This document shows, one piece after another, positions 17,463 through 26,455 of a stretch of 64,000 bases of DNA. A program made the translations under genes and the position numbers. The notes below the pieces were generated by a model that saw nothing but the letters and a program-made list of their open reading frames with translations, was not told where the DNA came from and searched no databases. Every line of letters starts with the position of its first letter. Within the stretch, counting starts at the first letter, position 1. The DNA comes from an uncultured Prevotellaceae bacterium (GTDB lineage: Bacteria > Bacteroidota > Bacteroidia > Bacteroidales > Bacteroidaceae): the NCBI GenBank assembly GCA_900316575.1, contig ONDJ01000003.1, positions 62,001 to 126,000 on the forward strand, read 5' to 3'.

Positions 17463-17600
17463 GGCAAAGATAGTGCAAGGCGAGCGCAAAGGAAAACAAA
17501 ACACGAAGTTTTTTGTATTTCCTTTGCCGAGCCGCCGCCTATCTTCGCGAAGCAAAGTAGTGCAAGGTGAGCGCAAAGGGAAACGAAACACGAAGAATTT
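17463..17600. repeat. Palindromic intergenic repeat, one full and one truncated unit
   Basis: The first unit (GGCAAAGATAGTGCAAGGCG onward) matches the 9699-9873 element with small changes. The second begins at 17559 (AGTGCAAGGTGAGC) and stops in the middle of the palindrome near 17600, where different AT-rich sequence begins. The minus strand at 17472-17465 again reads TATCTTTG, facing glmM. Confidence 0.85.
17465..17472 (-). promoter_or_regulatory. Candidate -7 box for glmM inside repeat edge
   Basis: The minus strand reads TATCTTTG, about 60 bp ahead of the glmM ATG at 17405. Its position in the repeat is the same as the box ahead of psd. Confidence 0.4.
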
Positions 17601-17608
17601 GACTATTT

Positions 17609-17675
17609 GACTATTTACAATTAGACTATTTAAGCGGCAGACACGAGTGTGGAAATAGTCTAATAGTAAATTGTC
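17609..17675. repeat. Inverted repeat, 23-bp arms
   Basis: Arms 17609-17631 (from GACTATTTACAATT) and 17653-17675 (reverse complement, two mismatches) surround a 21-bp centre. A further GACTATTT copy precedes the left arm. It lies between glmM and the divergent TonB-receptor transcript and directly abuts the truncated repeat unit. The right arm ends at the -33 element of the next promoter. Confidence 0.75.
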
Positions 17676-17700
17676 CAATTGTCAGATGTTACTATTTTTG
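17671..17700 (+). promoter_or_regulatory. Promoter of the Cys/His membrane protein-TonB receptor pair
   Basis: TTG at 17671-17673, 19 nt, then TATTTTTG at 17693-17700, matching the Bacteroidetes -33/-7 pattern and spacing. Transcription would start near 17707, so the ATG at 17729 is a better start than the one at 17708. Confidence 0.65.
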
Positions 17701-17728
17701 TGCCCGATTGGATACGTGCACCGAAATG

Positions 17729-18103
17729 AAAGGCGTGGAAAGTTTACTCTTCAGACGACGGATTGCAGCGTGGTTGTTGCTCTCTGTGTTCGTGCCGATG
17801 CTTATCTTGGCATTGGGGCATCGCCATGCAGCTTATACCGACAAGGAGCCTCCATGCCCACTGTGTGAAAAGAATGTTCCACATCTCAGTACGCTACACG
17901 GCGAACATACGCTGGCGTTTACCGATTGTTTGCTTTGCAGCTTTCTGACGCTGCCCGTGCTTTTTGCTGCTTGCACTCTTCTTTCTTTTTTATTCCTTTT
18001 ACAACCTAAGCAGAAACGTCTGGCATTTTTGGGTGCTATTCCCCTAAAGCGCGTTTCTGCATTCGTGAGCCTGCGGGCTCCTCCGTGTGTGGTTTTTCCA
18101 TAA
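17729..18103 (+). CDS. Small Cys/His-rich membrane protein upstream of a TonB receptor
   Basis: Starting at 17729 gives 124 residues (MKGVESLLFRRRIAAW). There are two membrane helices, about 12-30 and about 68-90. Between them is a loop rich in possible metal ligands: HRHAAY, CPLC, PHLSTLHGEH and then DCLLC at the start of the second helix. The gene ends 58 bp before the receptor ATG and shares its promoter. The layout recalls the small DUF2946-like proteins found beside copper or other metal receptors, but no family was recognised. A role in metal binding or sensing in the periplasm is inferred. Confidence 0.6.
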   Translation, partial: KGVESLLFRRRIAAWLLLSVFVPMLILALGHRHAAYTDKEPPCPLCEKNVPHLSTLHGEHTLAFTDCLLCSFLTLPVLFAACTLLSFLFLLQPKQKRLAFLGAIPLKRVSAFVSLRAPPCVVFP

Positions 18104-18161
18104 GCGAAAAACATGTGCTTTTCTTTCTTTGATTAACACACACATACATTCCTTTATATAT

Positions 18162-20252
18162 ATGTATAGGACAATCGTGTCGCTGCTTCTATGCGCAGTG
18201 ACTTTCAGCCTGTATGGGCAAAACCATGCGGACAGCACCGATATATTCTTTGGCCACACCGACCTTGGCGAAGCTACGGTGACGGGTGTTACGGGGCGCG
18301 TGCGTCAGGGAAAATCGCCTGCCTCTGTACAAGTGGTTTCACAGCGCGAACTTCATCACGTTTCGGCCACAAACGTGGTCAGTGCTGTAAGCCAACTCTC
18401 TCCTGGCGTTTCTCAACTTACTACTGGTAGTGGTATCTCTAAGCCGCTCATTCGTGGACTGGGTTTCAACCGCATCGTTTGTTTGGCCGATGGCGTGCGG
18501 CAAGAAGGGCAGCAGTGGGGCGACGAACATGGGTTGGAGCTCGACGGAGCAGGCGTAGAGTCGGTAGAAATCATCAAAGGGCCAGCCTCGTTGATGTATG
18601 GCTCTGACGCTATGGCGGGTGTGCTTATTTTCAATCCTTTCAAGCTTCTGCCTGAAGGAACGATGCGCGGAAATGCCAGCGGCGAATATCAGACCAACAG
18701 CGGCTTGTGGCATTACGACGTAGGCCATCGCGGTAACGCGCGCGGCTTCGTTTGGGACATTCTCTGGTCGCAGCAAGCTGCTCATGCCTACAAGAATAGT
18801 CGTGACGGATACGTCGCAGGCACGCAGCATCGCAGCCATGCCGCCCGCACCATACTGGGACTTGACAAATCGTGGGGACACAGCTTGCTTACACTGAGCC
18901 TTTACCATCTTTCGCCCAGCATAGCCCAATCGGAGGAAGAGGAAGGGGGAGAGGATGAGAACCAAGCTCCAGTTCACAAGATAAAAACCTACGGGCGCAC
19001 CTTGCCTTTTCAACGTGTGAACCACTACAAGGCTGTGCTCGACAATGCGTTTAGGATAGGGCAGGGCACACTGACCGCCATTCTTGGCTATCAACAAAAC
19101 CGCCGCAGAGAATACGAGGAGAGTGCCGCCGCTTTTGGGCTGGGACTTGACCTCCATGTGGCAACGTTTGATGTGCGCTACGTGACACCAATCTGTAAAG
19201 GCTGGAAAGTGGCAGCAGGAACCGCTGGTATGTGGCAACATTCGTTGAATAAAGGCGATGAATACCTCGTGCCAGATTATTCACTCACGGACTGGGGCTT
19301 GTTTGCCACTGCCAGCAGAGAGATTGGGGCGTTTAGCCTCAGTGGTGGATTGCGCTTTGACACTCGCCATGTGAGAGCCAAAGAATTAGAAGACGAGGGA
19401 GCGCTGCGCTTTCAGCAGATCGCTCGCCATTTCAATGGGTTGACGGGCAGTTTGGGTGCTGTGTGGCATGCTGCACGTGGGTTGAACATAAAAATGAATG
19501 TAGCACATGGCTTCCGCGCCCCCAATATACCCGAACTGGCTTCAAACGGCATCCACGAAGGGGCTTTTCGCTACGAATTGGGAAATGCTAACCTCAAGGC
19601 GGAACACAGTTGGCAAGTAGATATGGGCGCGAACTATATCAACCAATTGCTCTCGGCAGAACTATGCTTGTTTGCCAACCGCATTGACAATTACGTTTAT
19701 ACGCGGCGCACGCTCGATGTCATTGACGAGCATCCCGTCTATCGCTATACCAGCGGTGATGCTCGCTTGGCGGGTTTTGAAGCAGCCTTGGACATCCACC
19801 CCATTCATGCCCTGCACTTCAAAAATACCTTCGCGTATGTTCATGCTGTCTTGGCTCATCAGCCTCAAGAAATCAAGTACCTGCCGCTAACCCCAGCCCC
19901 ACATTGGCGCAGCGAGCTGAAGTGGGAAATCACAGCTTCAGGGAAAACTTCAGCAAGTCTTTTTCCAGCCAATGCCTTCATAAGTCTTGTCGTAGATTGC
20001 TACCTTCGTCAAGACCATTGCTACCGACTTGACGGAACAGAAACACCCACACCCTCGTACACCCTTGTGGGGATTAATGCTGGGACAGACATCGTGCTGC
20101 ATGGGCGCAAGGCGGCTGAAGTGTTCGTCTGTGTGGACAATCTTTTTGACCGTGCTTATCAGTCCCACTTGAGCCGTCTGAAGTATGCTGGTGACAAAGG
20201 CTTCTGCAACCCTGGCAGGAATGTTACATTCCGAGTGACCTTCCCTTTCTGA
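18162..20252 (+). CDS. TonB-dependent outer membrane receptor, possibly for metal
   Basis: The ATG at 18162 begins a clean signal peptide (MYRTIVSLLLCAVTFSLYGQ), giving 696 residues. A plug domain follows (GKSPASVQVVSQREL, PLIRGLGFNRI, VEIIKGPASLMYGSDAMAG), then a beta-barrel ending in the aromatic GRNVTFRVTFPF. Unlike SusC proteins it has no N-terminal carboxypeptidase-like domain and no SusD partner. The plug segment QQWGDEHGLELD and an acidic loop (SEEEEGGEDENQ) with nearby His are reminiscent of ZnuD-type metal receptors. With the Cys/His protein upstream, metal or metallophore uptake is the best guess. Confidence 0.85.
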   Translation: MYRTIVSLLLCAVTFSLYGQNHADSTDIFFGHTDLGEATVTGVTGRVRQGKSPASVQVVSQRELHHVSATNVVSAVSQLSPGVSQLTTGSGISKPLIRGLGFNRIVCLADGVRQEGQQWGDEHGLELDGAGVESVEIIKGPASLMYGSDAMAGVLIFNPFKLLPEGTMRGNASGEYQTNSGLWHYDVGHRGNARGFVWDILWSQQAAHAYKNSRDGYVAGTQHRSHAARTILGLDKSWGHSLLTLSLYHLSPSIAQSEEEEGGEDENQAPVHKIKTYGRTLPFQRVNHYKAVLDNAFRIGQGTLTAILGYQQNRRREYEESAAAFGLGLDLHVATFDVRYVTPICKGWKVAAGTAGMWQHSLNKGDEYLVPDYSLTDWGLFATASREIGAFSLSGGLRFDTRHVRAKELEDEGALRFQQIARHFNGLTGSLGAVWHAARGLNIKMNVAHGFRAPNIPELASNGIHEGAFRYELGNANLKAEHSWQVDMGANYINQLLSAELCLFANRIDNYVYTRRTLDVIDEHPVYRYTSGDARLAGFEAALDIHPIHALHFKNTFAYVHAVLAHQPQEIKYLPLTPAPHWRSELKWEITASGKTSASLFPANAFISLVVDCYLRQDHCYRLDGTETPTPSYTLVGINAGTDIVLHGRKAAEVFVCVDNLFDRAYQSHLSRLKYAGDKGFCNPGRNVTFRVTFPF

Positions 20253-20297
20253 AGTGCAATTGAGCTATCGCGCCTACAGGTTCTTTAATAAACCAAA

Positions 20298-20332
20298 TGC
20301 CGCCTCAGTATTTCTATAACGCTGAGGCGGCA
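20298..20332. terminator. Bidirectional hairpin terminator between convergent genes
   Basis: TGCCGCCTCAG (20298-20308) pairs perfectly with CTGAGGCGGCA (20322-20332) around a 13-nt loop, followed by AATTCTTT. It lies between the TonB receptor stop and the end of the small minus-strand gene. Confidence 0.8.
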
Positions 20333-20362
20333 AATTCTTTGTGGCTTAATCCTATGCGGAAA

Positions 20363-20557
20363 TCAGTATTTGAAGTTGTCGGGGCCGAAGTCCCAGAAGG
20401 AATTGTTTCCGTTTTCTGAATCCCAGTCTCCTTCATGGCGACGTGTCAGCTGGTCGCCGCCCATCGAGTCGCTAATTCCCATAAAAGGAGTGTCAAGCAA
20501 GGAATCGGCGGGGCGAAGTTGGATGTTGCGAATTGCAGGCTTAATATATGCTTTCAT
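20363..20557 (-). CDS. Small hypothetical protein following the large surface protein
   Basis: This 64-residue protein begins MKAYIKPAIRNIQLRPADSLL and ends in a polar, Gly/Asp/Asn-rich tail (GDQLTRRHEGDWDSENGNN). Short proteins starting MKxYIKPxI and ending in a low-complexity acidic tail are common in Prevotella and Bacteroides, usually unannotated and next to surface-protein genes. It starts 33 bp after the stop of the 1648-residue gene on the same strand. No signal peptide or known domain is seen. Confidence 0.65.
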   Translation of the reverse strand: MKAYIKPAIRNIQLRPADSLLDTPFMGISDSMGGDQLTRRHEGDWDSENGNNSFWDFGPDNFKY

Positions 20558-20590
20558 TGTATTATCGAGTATTTAGAGCGTGAAACTTAC

Positions 20591-23500
20591 TTATTTGATG
20601 TACACTTTCTTTCCGCCGATGATGTAAAGTCCCTTGGCGGGCGTAGTTACGCGACGGCCTTGCAGGTCGTAGATTTCGTCAGATTGTATGTTGTCAAAAC
20701 GTTCTATGCCCGTTGTGATGTCAATGAATGCATCCTCAAAAGCGAAACCGCGAATGCCTGAACCCGAAACGGCTGAACCAGGCAAATAGGCCTTGAAACC
20801 AGTGAGCTTCGTGCCAGAATAGCGATAGAAGCCAATGCCCATGTTTGCAGGTTTCTGCAGCGTGTAGTGTACACCAGCGTCGCAGGCTTCATTAGCTACG
20901 CTTCCTTGGAGAGCATTCGTGCCCGAGATTGAACCATCCTCGGCACTGACTACAAAGTTGTATGTACCAGCGGCGGCTTCAATGACAACGGGAGTTGCAG
21001 CGGGAATGATGTCGATCACTTTTGTGAAACGCAGAACGTCTTGGTCAACCGTAGCGATGTAAGCAATCACGCCTTCGGGTATCTCAACGCTGACGGGTAG
21101 ATAGAGAGAGGAATAGCCAGCGGCAGTGACTGTGACGGGAAGGGAAGTAACGGCCTCGAGCTCGAAGTTGTAGCCATTTGCATTTGAACCATTAGCAGCA
21201 TCGCCTGCATCGGTATAGAGTCCGGTTGTTGTGAAAAGGTAGCGGTTTGTACCGAACTTCACGTTGTATGTCCCGACTTCTTTATTGGCAGCCTCTTCAA
21301 ACACGATGCTCGTACCGTTTGATGCTAGATATTGTGTTCCAGTGCCAACACCAAACCTTTGGTCTTCATCCTTCACTGCGGGGTATCCGTTGCTATAGGC
21401 TACAAGATATTTCGTACCGCTGATTTCTGCGAGATACCAAATGCTATTGGCAGCACTACTTGCAGAAGCATCGGTGCTGAAAGCTGCACGTGTGGTCTGT
21501 GTGGTATGGTTCGTTCCGATCAAGTAAGGTTGCGTGTTGTTGAAAGCTGTTGCATTCGTTGCAGCATGAGCTGGTGCAGTCTTGATGCGGAGGAAGGAAC
21601 CTGCTTGAGGCATGTTGATTGATAAGGCATCGCTGAGTTGTTTCAACGCAGCATACAATGCTGGATAAGCATCGTACGTTTTGTTTTGAATAGGCATTGC
21701 TGCATTAATAATTGTTGCAGACGCTTCTTGCAGAGAGATGGCTCCAGTAGAATACTGTCCGAGAGCAGTTCCAAATGGTATGTCTTTCAGCGCATTGTAG
21801 AGTGATTCTACTTCAGCAAAGTCATCGGAGGCAATGATGGTAGAGCCTGCATCATTGTGCACACTACTCCATTCAGTTACGCTACAGGTGCGCAAGAAGT
21901 TACTGCCATTATCGTGGTGGAAATAAATGGCGGTGTTTTCCATCATGCGGAGCACAAAGCCGTTGGTGTTGTTTTCTATCAGCCAACGCTTTGCTCCAAG
22001 GTCTTGGGCGGATTGGAACTGTATGTTATTGTTGTTAGCATTGTTGCCTGTCACAACGCTGGTGTATATCAGATAACTGTCCGTGCCCTTAGCCTTATTG
22101 ACCATCTTAAAACCAGTGTAGGGGGTGCCGATAAATGCCCAGCCTGCGTTTGCGTTGAACGGCTCGCTGTTTTGTTGCAAGGCTATTTCGCCCGTGGCTT
22201 CGCTGTCGTAAACAAGATACTTGCTGCGGATGTTGAGGTTATTGTAAACGGGGGTGTTTCCTTCTTCTGTATAAATTACGGGCCACTCGCTCTGAGGTTT
22301 CAGCGTAGCGGTGAATGTGGCTGTGGTATGTTGCTGCGTGGTAGTGAGGTCAATGGTGTTATAGGTGTAGAACGTGTTGCGCTTATATTCTTCGGGTAGG
22401 TCGGTAATGACTGTGCCAAGATTTGCGTTTATGGCAGGCGAGGTAAAGAGAGTGTTGCCATCTTCGTCTTCCACAACGTAGGTTACATCATTGTCATAAT
22501 AATTCTGCATCACGGCAAGGGCAGCAGCGTTGTCGAAGGCTACTCCAGCTATGAGACGTGCCGCATTGCCTTCGTCTGTCAAAGCTTGATATTGATAAGC
22601 TGTTGGGTTATGGCTCGGATGAACACCAAAGTGGCGCCCATTTATGGTAACAATAGCCGGATAGTTCTTTGCGTAGGTATATGTAGAGCGTGTGAAAGTC
22701 ACAGGGCAGTTTTCAACCTCGGCAGTAAACAATGCTGAGAGCGAAAGTTTTGTGCCGTCAATATAGGCAAACTTTTGCTCGCTGACGCTATAGAGGTAAT
22801 AGTTGCCGCCATGGGGTATAAAAGCAAACTGCTGCTTGACGTCATCGGCAGAAAAGGCCAGGTTGAGCCCGTTTGCATGCGTAGAGTTTATTTCTGTTGC
22901 TCCACTCCCAACAGCCCATGAGCCGCGTGGACTTGTAATGGTATAAACTACATCTGTTCTTGGCGTAGTAACAAGGCTTTCGTTGGCTTGAACCGTAGCC
23001 ATCGCAGCGAGCAACGTTTCACGAGCAGATATGTAGTCGCCTCCATTGTCATAAACCCCTTGTGCAGTAGCTATAGCTGCGGCAAAAGTGGTTGCAGCGG
23101 CTGTCGTTGGGAAAAGGGGATTACCAGCATATTGATCGTATATGGCCTTGAGCGCATTGGCATCGGCGATGGTCTCGTTGAGCCAATCTTTCATAGAGAA
23201 AGCTACAAAGGTTGAGCCTTGTCCAAATCCCCCAGTCCAATAGGCGAGATTGGCAGTACTGCGATAGTTTAGCTTATAATCTTGGGCATTGGCTATAAAG
23301 AAACCGCCAGTATAATGTGTGCTTGCTGATACTGTCCATGTTTCATAAGTCTTTGTCCCAGGTGCATTAAGTGTTGCGTACGTGTTCCCACCTGTGTTCC
23401 CATCGCCTTGAGGGGTTTCAGAACCCAAAACAAAGGATGTGCCAGCTGCACGGTTTATGATCTGGAAACCAGAGTAAGGATCGCCTATAAAAGCCCAGCA

Positions 23501-25537
23501 AGTGGTAGCGTCTTTAGCATTAGTAGCAGGTAACGTCACGTTGGGCGTACCTTCTGAAACATAAGTGGGATACCATCCGCTATGTATTCTCAATCCGTAC
23601 CAAACAGGATTTGCAGTCGAAGTACTCGGAATGAACGGAGCACTGGACTTAAGCGTGGCTGTGAAAGTAGCAGTCAATCCTTCTGCTGCGGTATAATTTT
23701 CTGTACTATAGTCGTAGAAAAGATCTCTACGCATGTTACTTGGCAAAGCATCAATTATGGTGCCACCATAAACCTCAGCCGTAGATTGTGCAAGGAGATT
23801 GCTATTTACATCTACTACTTGATAAGTGATTGTATATTTAGTATGTGCCGCAATGTCATCATCAAGTGTTTGCTTTGCGGTTTCTACATTTGTTATTGCT
23901 GCTGTGCGCACATTATCATCAACGGAAGTGGCTGCAGCACGAAGTTGGGTTGCAGCATCAAAGAATGCATCCGTGGTATTATTGCTCGGTAGTACATACC
24001 ATTCGCTGGCACAGAACCATCGGCTACCAGCAGCATTTGAAGAATTAGTGCTGTTTGTGCTATTGACCTCAAATTTCCAATATTTGTAGCTGGTTGAAGC
24101 CGTAACTTTTGAGGAATAAGTATCAAGCGGGTTGCCTCCCCAAGTCATGTTGATTGTTAATATGGGAGTGTAAGTAGAACCGTCGTTAGAACCCGAAATC
24201 GTTATGTTTTCTGGCCTACCTGTGCCATTCGCACGTTGCTGAATATAGAAATGAATAGCGTCGGTGGCATCGGTAAGTTCGTAGATGAGGTCGTGTGCTC
24301 CAGCTGTTTCATTACCAGAATTCCAGTTGCTATGGAAATAACTTCTATTATTATCTGTTCCGTAAGTGTTATCAATTAGTGCTGCAATACTTCCTTCATT
24401 TGTTTGAGGATGATTGGAGGAAATCTTGGTCGCATCAATTACGCCATACAATTCTTGAAGTGCATAAATGTTGTTCTTTAGAATCGTTTCAGATGGTGAA
24501 AGGTCTTTAACAACATGCACCGTAACATCGGTAATGCTACCGCCATCTTTAGCAATAGTAGGATAGGAACCTCCAGGATTTGTATTGTTCCACTCCACTT
24601 TGAAACGTGCACGATATGTACCAGGCGTTGATGTAATAGTAAAAGCAGGAATGGTTTTGTCCGCTGTACTACCACTAGCCCATGTGTTACCCGCAAGTTG
24701 TGATACCAATTCTCCTTCATCAGTGAAGTCGCCATCGTTGTTGTAATCTATATATAAGTATCCATACATAGCCCAACCTCGATAACCTATAACTGGCGTT
24801 AGGTTGGAACCAACTAAAACAGTCATTGATTCGCTGGTTAAGTCGCGATATATAACGTCTCCTGCTTGTGACGTCCATGTAATGGCTTGATCTCCCAAAC
24901 CCACTTTATTCGTATATCGAGAATTGTGTGTGCTAACAGCATTTTCATCAAAGCTTATTGATTGAGAGTTTGCAAAGACGTCAGCCTTAAAGACTTTCCA
25001 ATATGACCAGCCACCTGTACCTGTTGCAAACTTTACGCCTGCGGTTTCAGAAGTAGCGTTGTTAAGGAATGTTTCAGAGGTTCCACTATAAACAGTCTTG
25101 AAGCGAATAAAACCTTGGTTAGTAGTAAGTCCTGTTCCTTGATTGACCAAGGTGAACTGTGCTGCTTGGCTGGCATCTATTGTTGTTTGGATAGGCTGCA
25201 AAGACGCAGTAGTCGTGGCTTTTACATAAAGAGGCGTTCCGCCAGCCTGCAAGCTGAGATAATTAGCCAATTTGAATTTGCCACCATCTCCTGCTACAAG
25301 TTGCCAATAACTATTTTGTTCAATGCTACCAACTTGTGCAGCTCCGCGAAAGAATTTGGAGGCATTATCTGCCGCTTGGAGTAAAACAACGTCACCAGCA
25401 GCCAAATTTGCAGGGTCGGTAATGTGCGTGCGATTAGCTTCTCTCTCATATATGTATATATATTGAGCGAAAGCCCATGGCATACCACCCGAGAGTGATA
25501 GTAAAGCAACTAATAATAGCGTAAATAAACGTTTCAT
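20591..25537 (-). CDS. Large secreted multidomain surface protein with type IX-like C-terminus
   Basis: This 1648-residue protein has a signal peptide ending AFAQ. Around residues 190-340 is a GEVED-type beta domain with the Ca2+-binding-like DYNNDGDFTDEGEL and TPGTYRARFKVEW. About 360-510 looks like an F5/8 type C (discoidin) sugar-binding domain (ITISGSNDGSTYTPI, YKYWKFEV), and helical FIVAR-like segments occur around 530-560 and 800-850. Repeated 150-residue blocks containing GWAFIGTPYTGFKMVNKA and AFIGDPYSGFQIINRA follow. The end is DEIYDLQGRRV plus KGLYIIGGKKVYIK, the short type IX sorting signal of Prevotella. No catalytic centre was found, so adhesion or glycan binding is inferred. Confidence 0.8.
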   Translation of the reverse strand: MKRLFTLLLVALLSLSGGMPWAFAQYIYIYEREANRTHITDPANLAAGDVVLLQAADNASKFFRGAAQVGSIEQNSYWQLVAGDGGKFKLANYLSLQAGGTPLYVKATTTASLQPIQTTIDASQAAQFTLVNQGTGLTTNQGFIRFKTVYSGTSETFLNNATSETAGVKFATGTGGWSYWKVFKADVFANSQSISFDENAVSTHNSRYTNKVGLGDQAITWTSQAGDVIYRDLTSESMTVLVGSNLTPVIGYRGWAMYGYLYIDYNNDGDFTDEGELVSQLAGNTWASGSTADKTIPAFTITSTPGTYRARFKVEWNNTNPGGSYPTIAKDGGSITDVTVHVVKDLSPSETILKNNIYALQELYGVIDATKISSNHPQTNEGSIAALIDNTYGTDNNRSYFHSNWNSGNETAGAHDLIYELTDATDAIHFYIQQRANGTGRPENITISGSNDGSTYTPILTINMTWGGNPLDTYSSKVTASTSYKYWKFEVNSTNSTNSSNAAGSRWFCASEWYVLPSNNTTDAFFDAATQLRAAATSVDDNVRTAAITNVETAKQTLDDDIAAHTKYTITYQVVDVNSNLLAQSTAEVYGGTIIDALPSNMRRDLFYDYSTENYTAAEGLTATFTATLKSSAPFIPSTSTANPVWYGLRIHSGWYPTYVSEGTPNVTLPATNAKDATTCWAFIGDPYSGFQIINRAAGTSFVLGSETPQGDGNTGGNTYATLNAPGTKTYETWTVSASTHYTGGFFIANAQDYKLNYRSTANLAYWTGGFGQGSTFVAFSMKDWLNETIADANALKAIYDQYAGNPLFPTTAAATTFAAAIATAQGVYDNGGDYISARETLLAAMATVQANESLVTTPRTDVVYTITSPRGSWAVGSGATEINSTHANGLNLAFSADDVKQQFAFIPHGGNYYLYSVSEQKFAYIDGTKLSLSALFTAEVENCPVTFTRSTYTYAKNYPAIVTINGRHFGVHPSHNPTAYQYQALTDEGNAARLIAGVAFDNAAALAVMQNYYDNDVTYVVEDEDGNTLFTSPAINANLGTVITDLPEEYKRNTFYTYNTIDLTTTQQHTTATFTATLKPQSEWPVIYTEEGNTPVYNNLNIRSKYLVYDSEATGEIALQQNSEPFNANAGWAFIGTPYTGFKMVNKAKGTDSYLIYTSVVTGNNANNNNIQFQSAQDLGAKRWLIENNTNGFVLRMMENTAIYFHHDNGSNFLRTCSVTEWSSVHNDAGSTIIASDDFAEVESLYNALKDIPFGTALGQYSTGAISLQEASATIINAAMPIQNKTYDAYPALYAALKQLSDALSINMPQAGSFLRIKTAPAHAATNATAFNNTQPYLIGTNHTTQTTRAAFSTDASASSAANSIWYLAEISGTKYLVAYSNGYPAVKDEDQRFGVGTGTQYLASNGTSIVFEEAANKEVGTYNVKFGTNRYLFTTTGLYTDAGDAANGSNANGYNFELEAVTSLPVTVTAAGYSSLYLPVSVEIPEGVIAYIATVDQDVLRFTKVIDIIPAATPVVIEAAAGTYNFVVSAEDGSISGTNALQGSVANEACDAGVHYTLQKPANMGIGFYRYSGTKLTGFKAYLPGSAVSGSGIRGFAFEDAFIDITTGIERFDNIQSDEIYDLQGRRVTTPAKGLYIIGGKKVYIK

Positions 25538-25609
25538 AAGCTTTAAAGTTTTTATATGAATTCTATTAAATATATATTCCTCTTGCCAAAAACTACAAGA
25601 GCAAAGTTC

Positions 25610-25665
25610 TGTTTGTCAAACAATATGCCTGCAAGTGTAAAGATAATATTCCGTTTGTCCAAACG
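25610..25665. promoter_or_regulatory. Two similar palindromes upstream of the large surface protein
   Basis: TGTTTGTCAAACA (25610-25622) and CGTTTG-TC-CAAACG (25652-25665) are near-identical palindromes 30 bp apart, 73-128 bp upstream of the ATG at 25537. A weak -7 box (TATCTTTA, 25645-25638 on the minus strand) lies between them, which is where operators would be expected. The rest of the 25538-25863 gap is AT-rich with no gene seen. Confidence 0.5.
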
Positions 25666-25806
25666 TTCAGCCAAAAAACTCTTCCTTTATGGCAAATGTA
25701 GCAAAGTTTTGACATAAGCAAGCCTGAGTGTAAGGCGTCAAAGCGCATTATAGGCTTTTCCTTTTTTTCTTAATATGCTTTCTCGCCACCCTAAAACGTG
25801 AAGCTA

Positions 25807-25828
25807 CAATGAAAATCAGTTTTCATTG
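25807..25828 (-). terminator. Hairpin after the HD-domain gene
   Basis: CAATGAAAA-TCAG-TTTTCATTG is a perfect 9-bp stem with a 4-nt loop, 36 bp past the HD gene stop. No T tract follows, so it is a weak or Rho-assisted site. Confidence 0.5.
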
Positions 25829-25863
25829 CGCAGGATAAAGCTGACAACGCTTGCCTTGCGTGC

Positions 25864-26400
25864 TTATTCGTACCTCTTTGACCAAGAAAGGAATTTGCGC
25901 ACGCCATCTTCTCCGAATTTTTGTAAGCTAAGAGCGGCTTGTTCTATGGTTTTGGTGTACTCGGGATGCGACTTTGAATAGAATTTATCAGCGTAGCATA
26001 TAATACATTCTTCCTCTGTTTGCGGACAAAAATCTTGTTGGGGTAGGGGCAGTGCTTGTGCTATGATTTGTTCCTTGGTTAAACCGGTTCCTGTGTGTCG
26101 TTCACATACGCGGGCATATCGTTCCAAACCTTCTTTGCGAAGTAGTTCGGCTCCTAATCTTCCATGGAGTATATATGGTTCAGTGCCATGGCAGTGTATG
26201 CCAGGCGCATCGGTGAGAAAAATTCCTATGTCGTGGAGCATTGCCGCATGGAATAGGAAGTGGGTATCTGCGTATAGTTCAGGGTGGCGTCCGGCAATGC
26301 GAAGTGCCCTGCGAGCCACTGCACGACTATGTTCTATAAGCAAGTGGCGCAAGGGGGTGTCCTCGGTGTAGTATTTGCGAATGATTGCGAAAGAATCCAT
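25864..26400 (-). CDS. HD-domain phosphohydrolase
   Basis: The 178-residue HD-superfamily protein has LIEHSRAVARRAL (His24), AAMLHDIGIF (His56-Asp57), CERHTGTGLT (His102) and IICYADKFYSK (Asp138), the H...HD...H...D metal-binding set. These compact HD proteins are usually annotated as metal-dependent phosphohydrolases of unknown substrate; nucleotides are possible. It is a single gene divergent from gyrA. Confidence 0.85.
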   Translation of the reverse strand: MDSFAIIRKYYTEDTPLRHLLIEHSRAVARRALRIAGRHPELYADTHFLFHAAMLHDIGIFLTDAPGIHCHGTEPYILHGRLGAELLRKEGLERYARVCERHTGTGLTKEQIIAQALPLPQQDFCPQTEEECIICYADKFYSKSHPEYTKTIEQAALSLQKFGEDGVRKFLSWSKRYE

Positions 26401-26447
26401 TGTTGCGTTGAGCGTTTTGGTAGGCTACTATCACAGAGCCATTTTTG

Positions 26448-26455
26448 AAACTTGC
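26448..26455 (-). promoter_or_regulatory. Candidate -7 box for the HD-domain gene
   Basis: The minus strand 26455 to 26448 reads TATCTTTG, consensus TAnnTTTG, about 48 bp ahead of the ATG. No -33 box at the usual spacing was seen. Confidence 0.45.

Noticed and set aside
18339..19241. 300-codon minus-strand frame inside the TonB receptor
   Set aside because: It is antisense to a well-supported receptor gene and the product has no recognisable domain.
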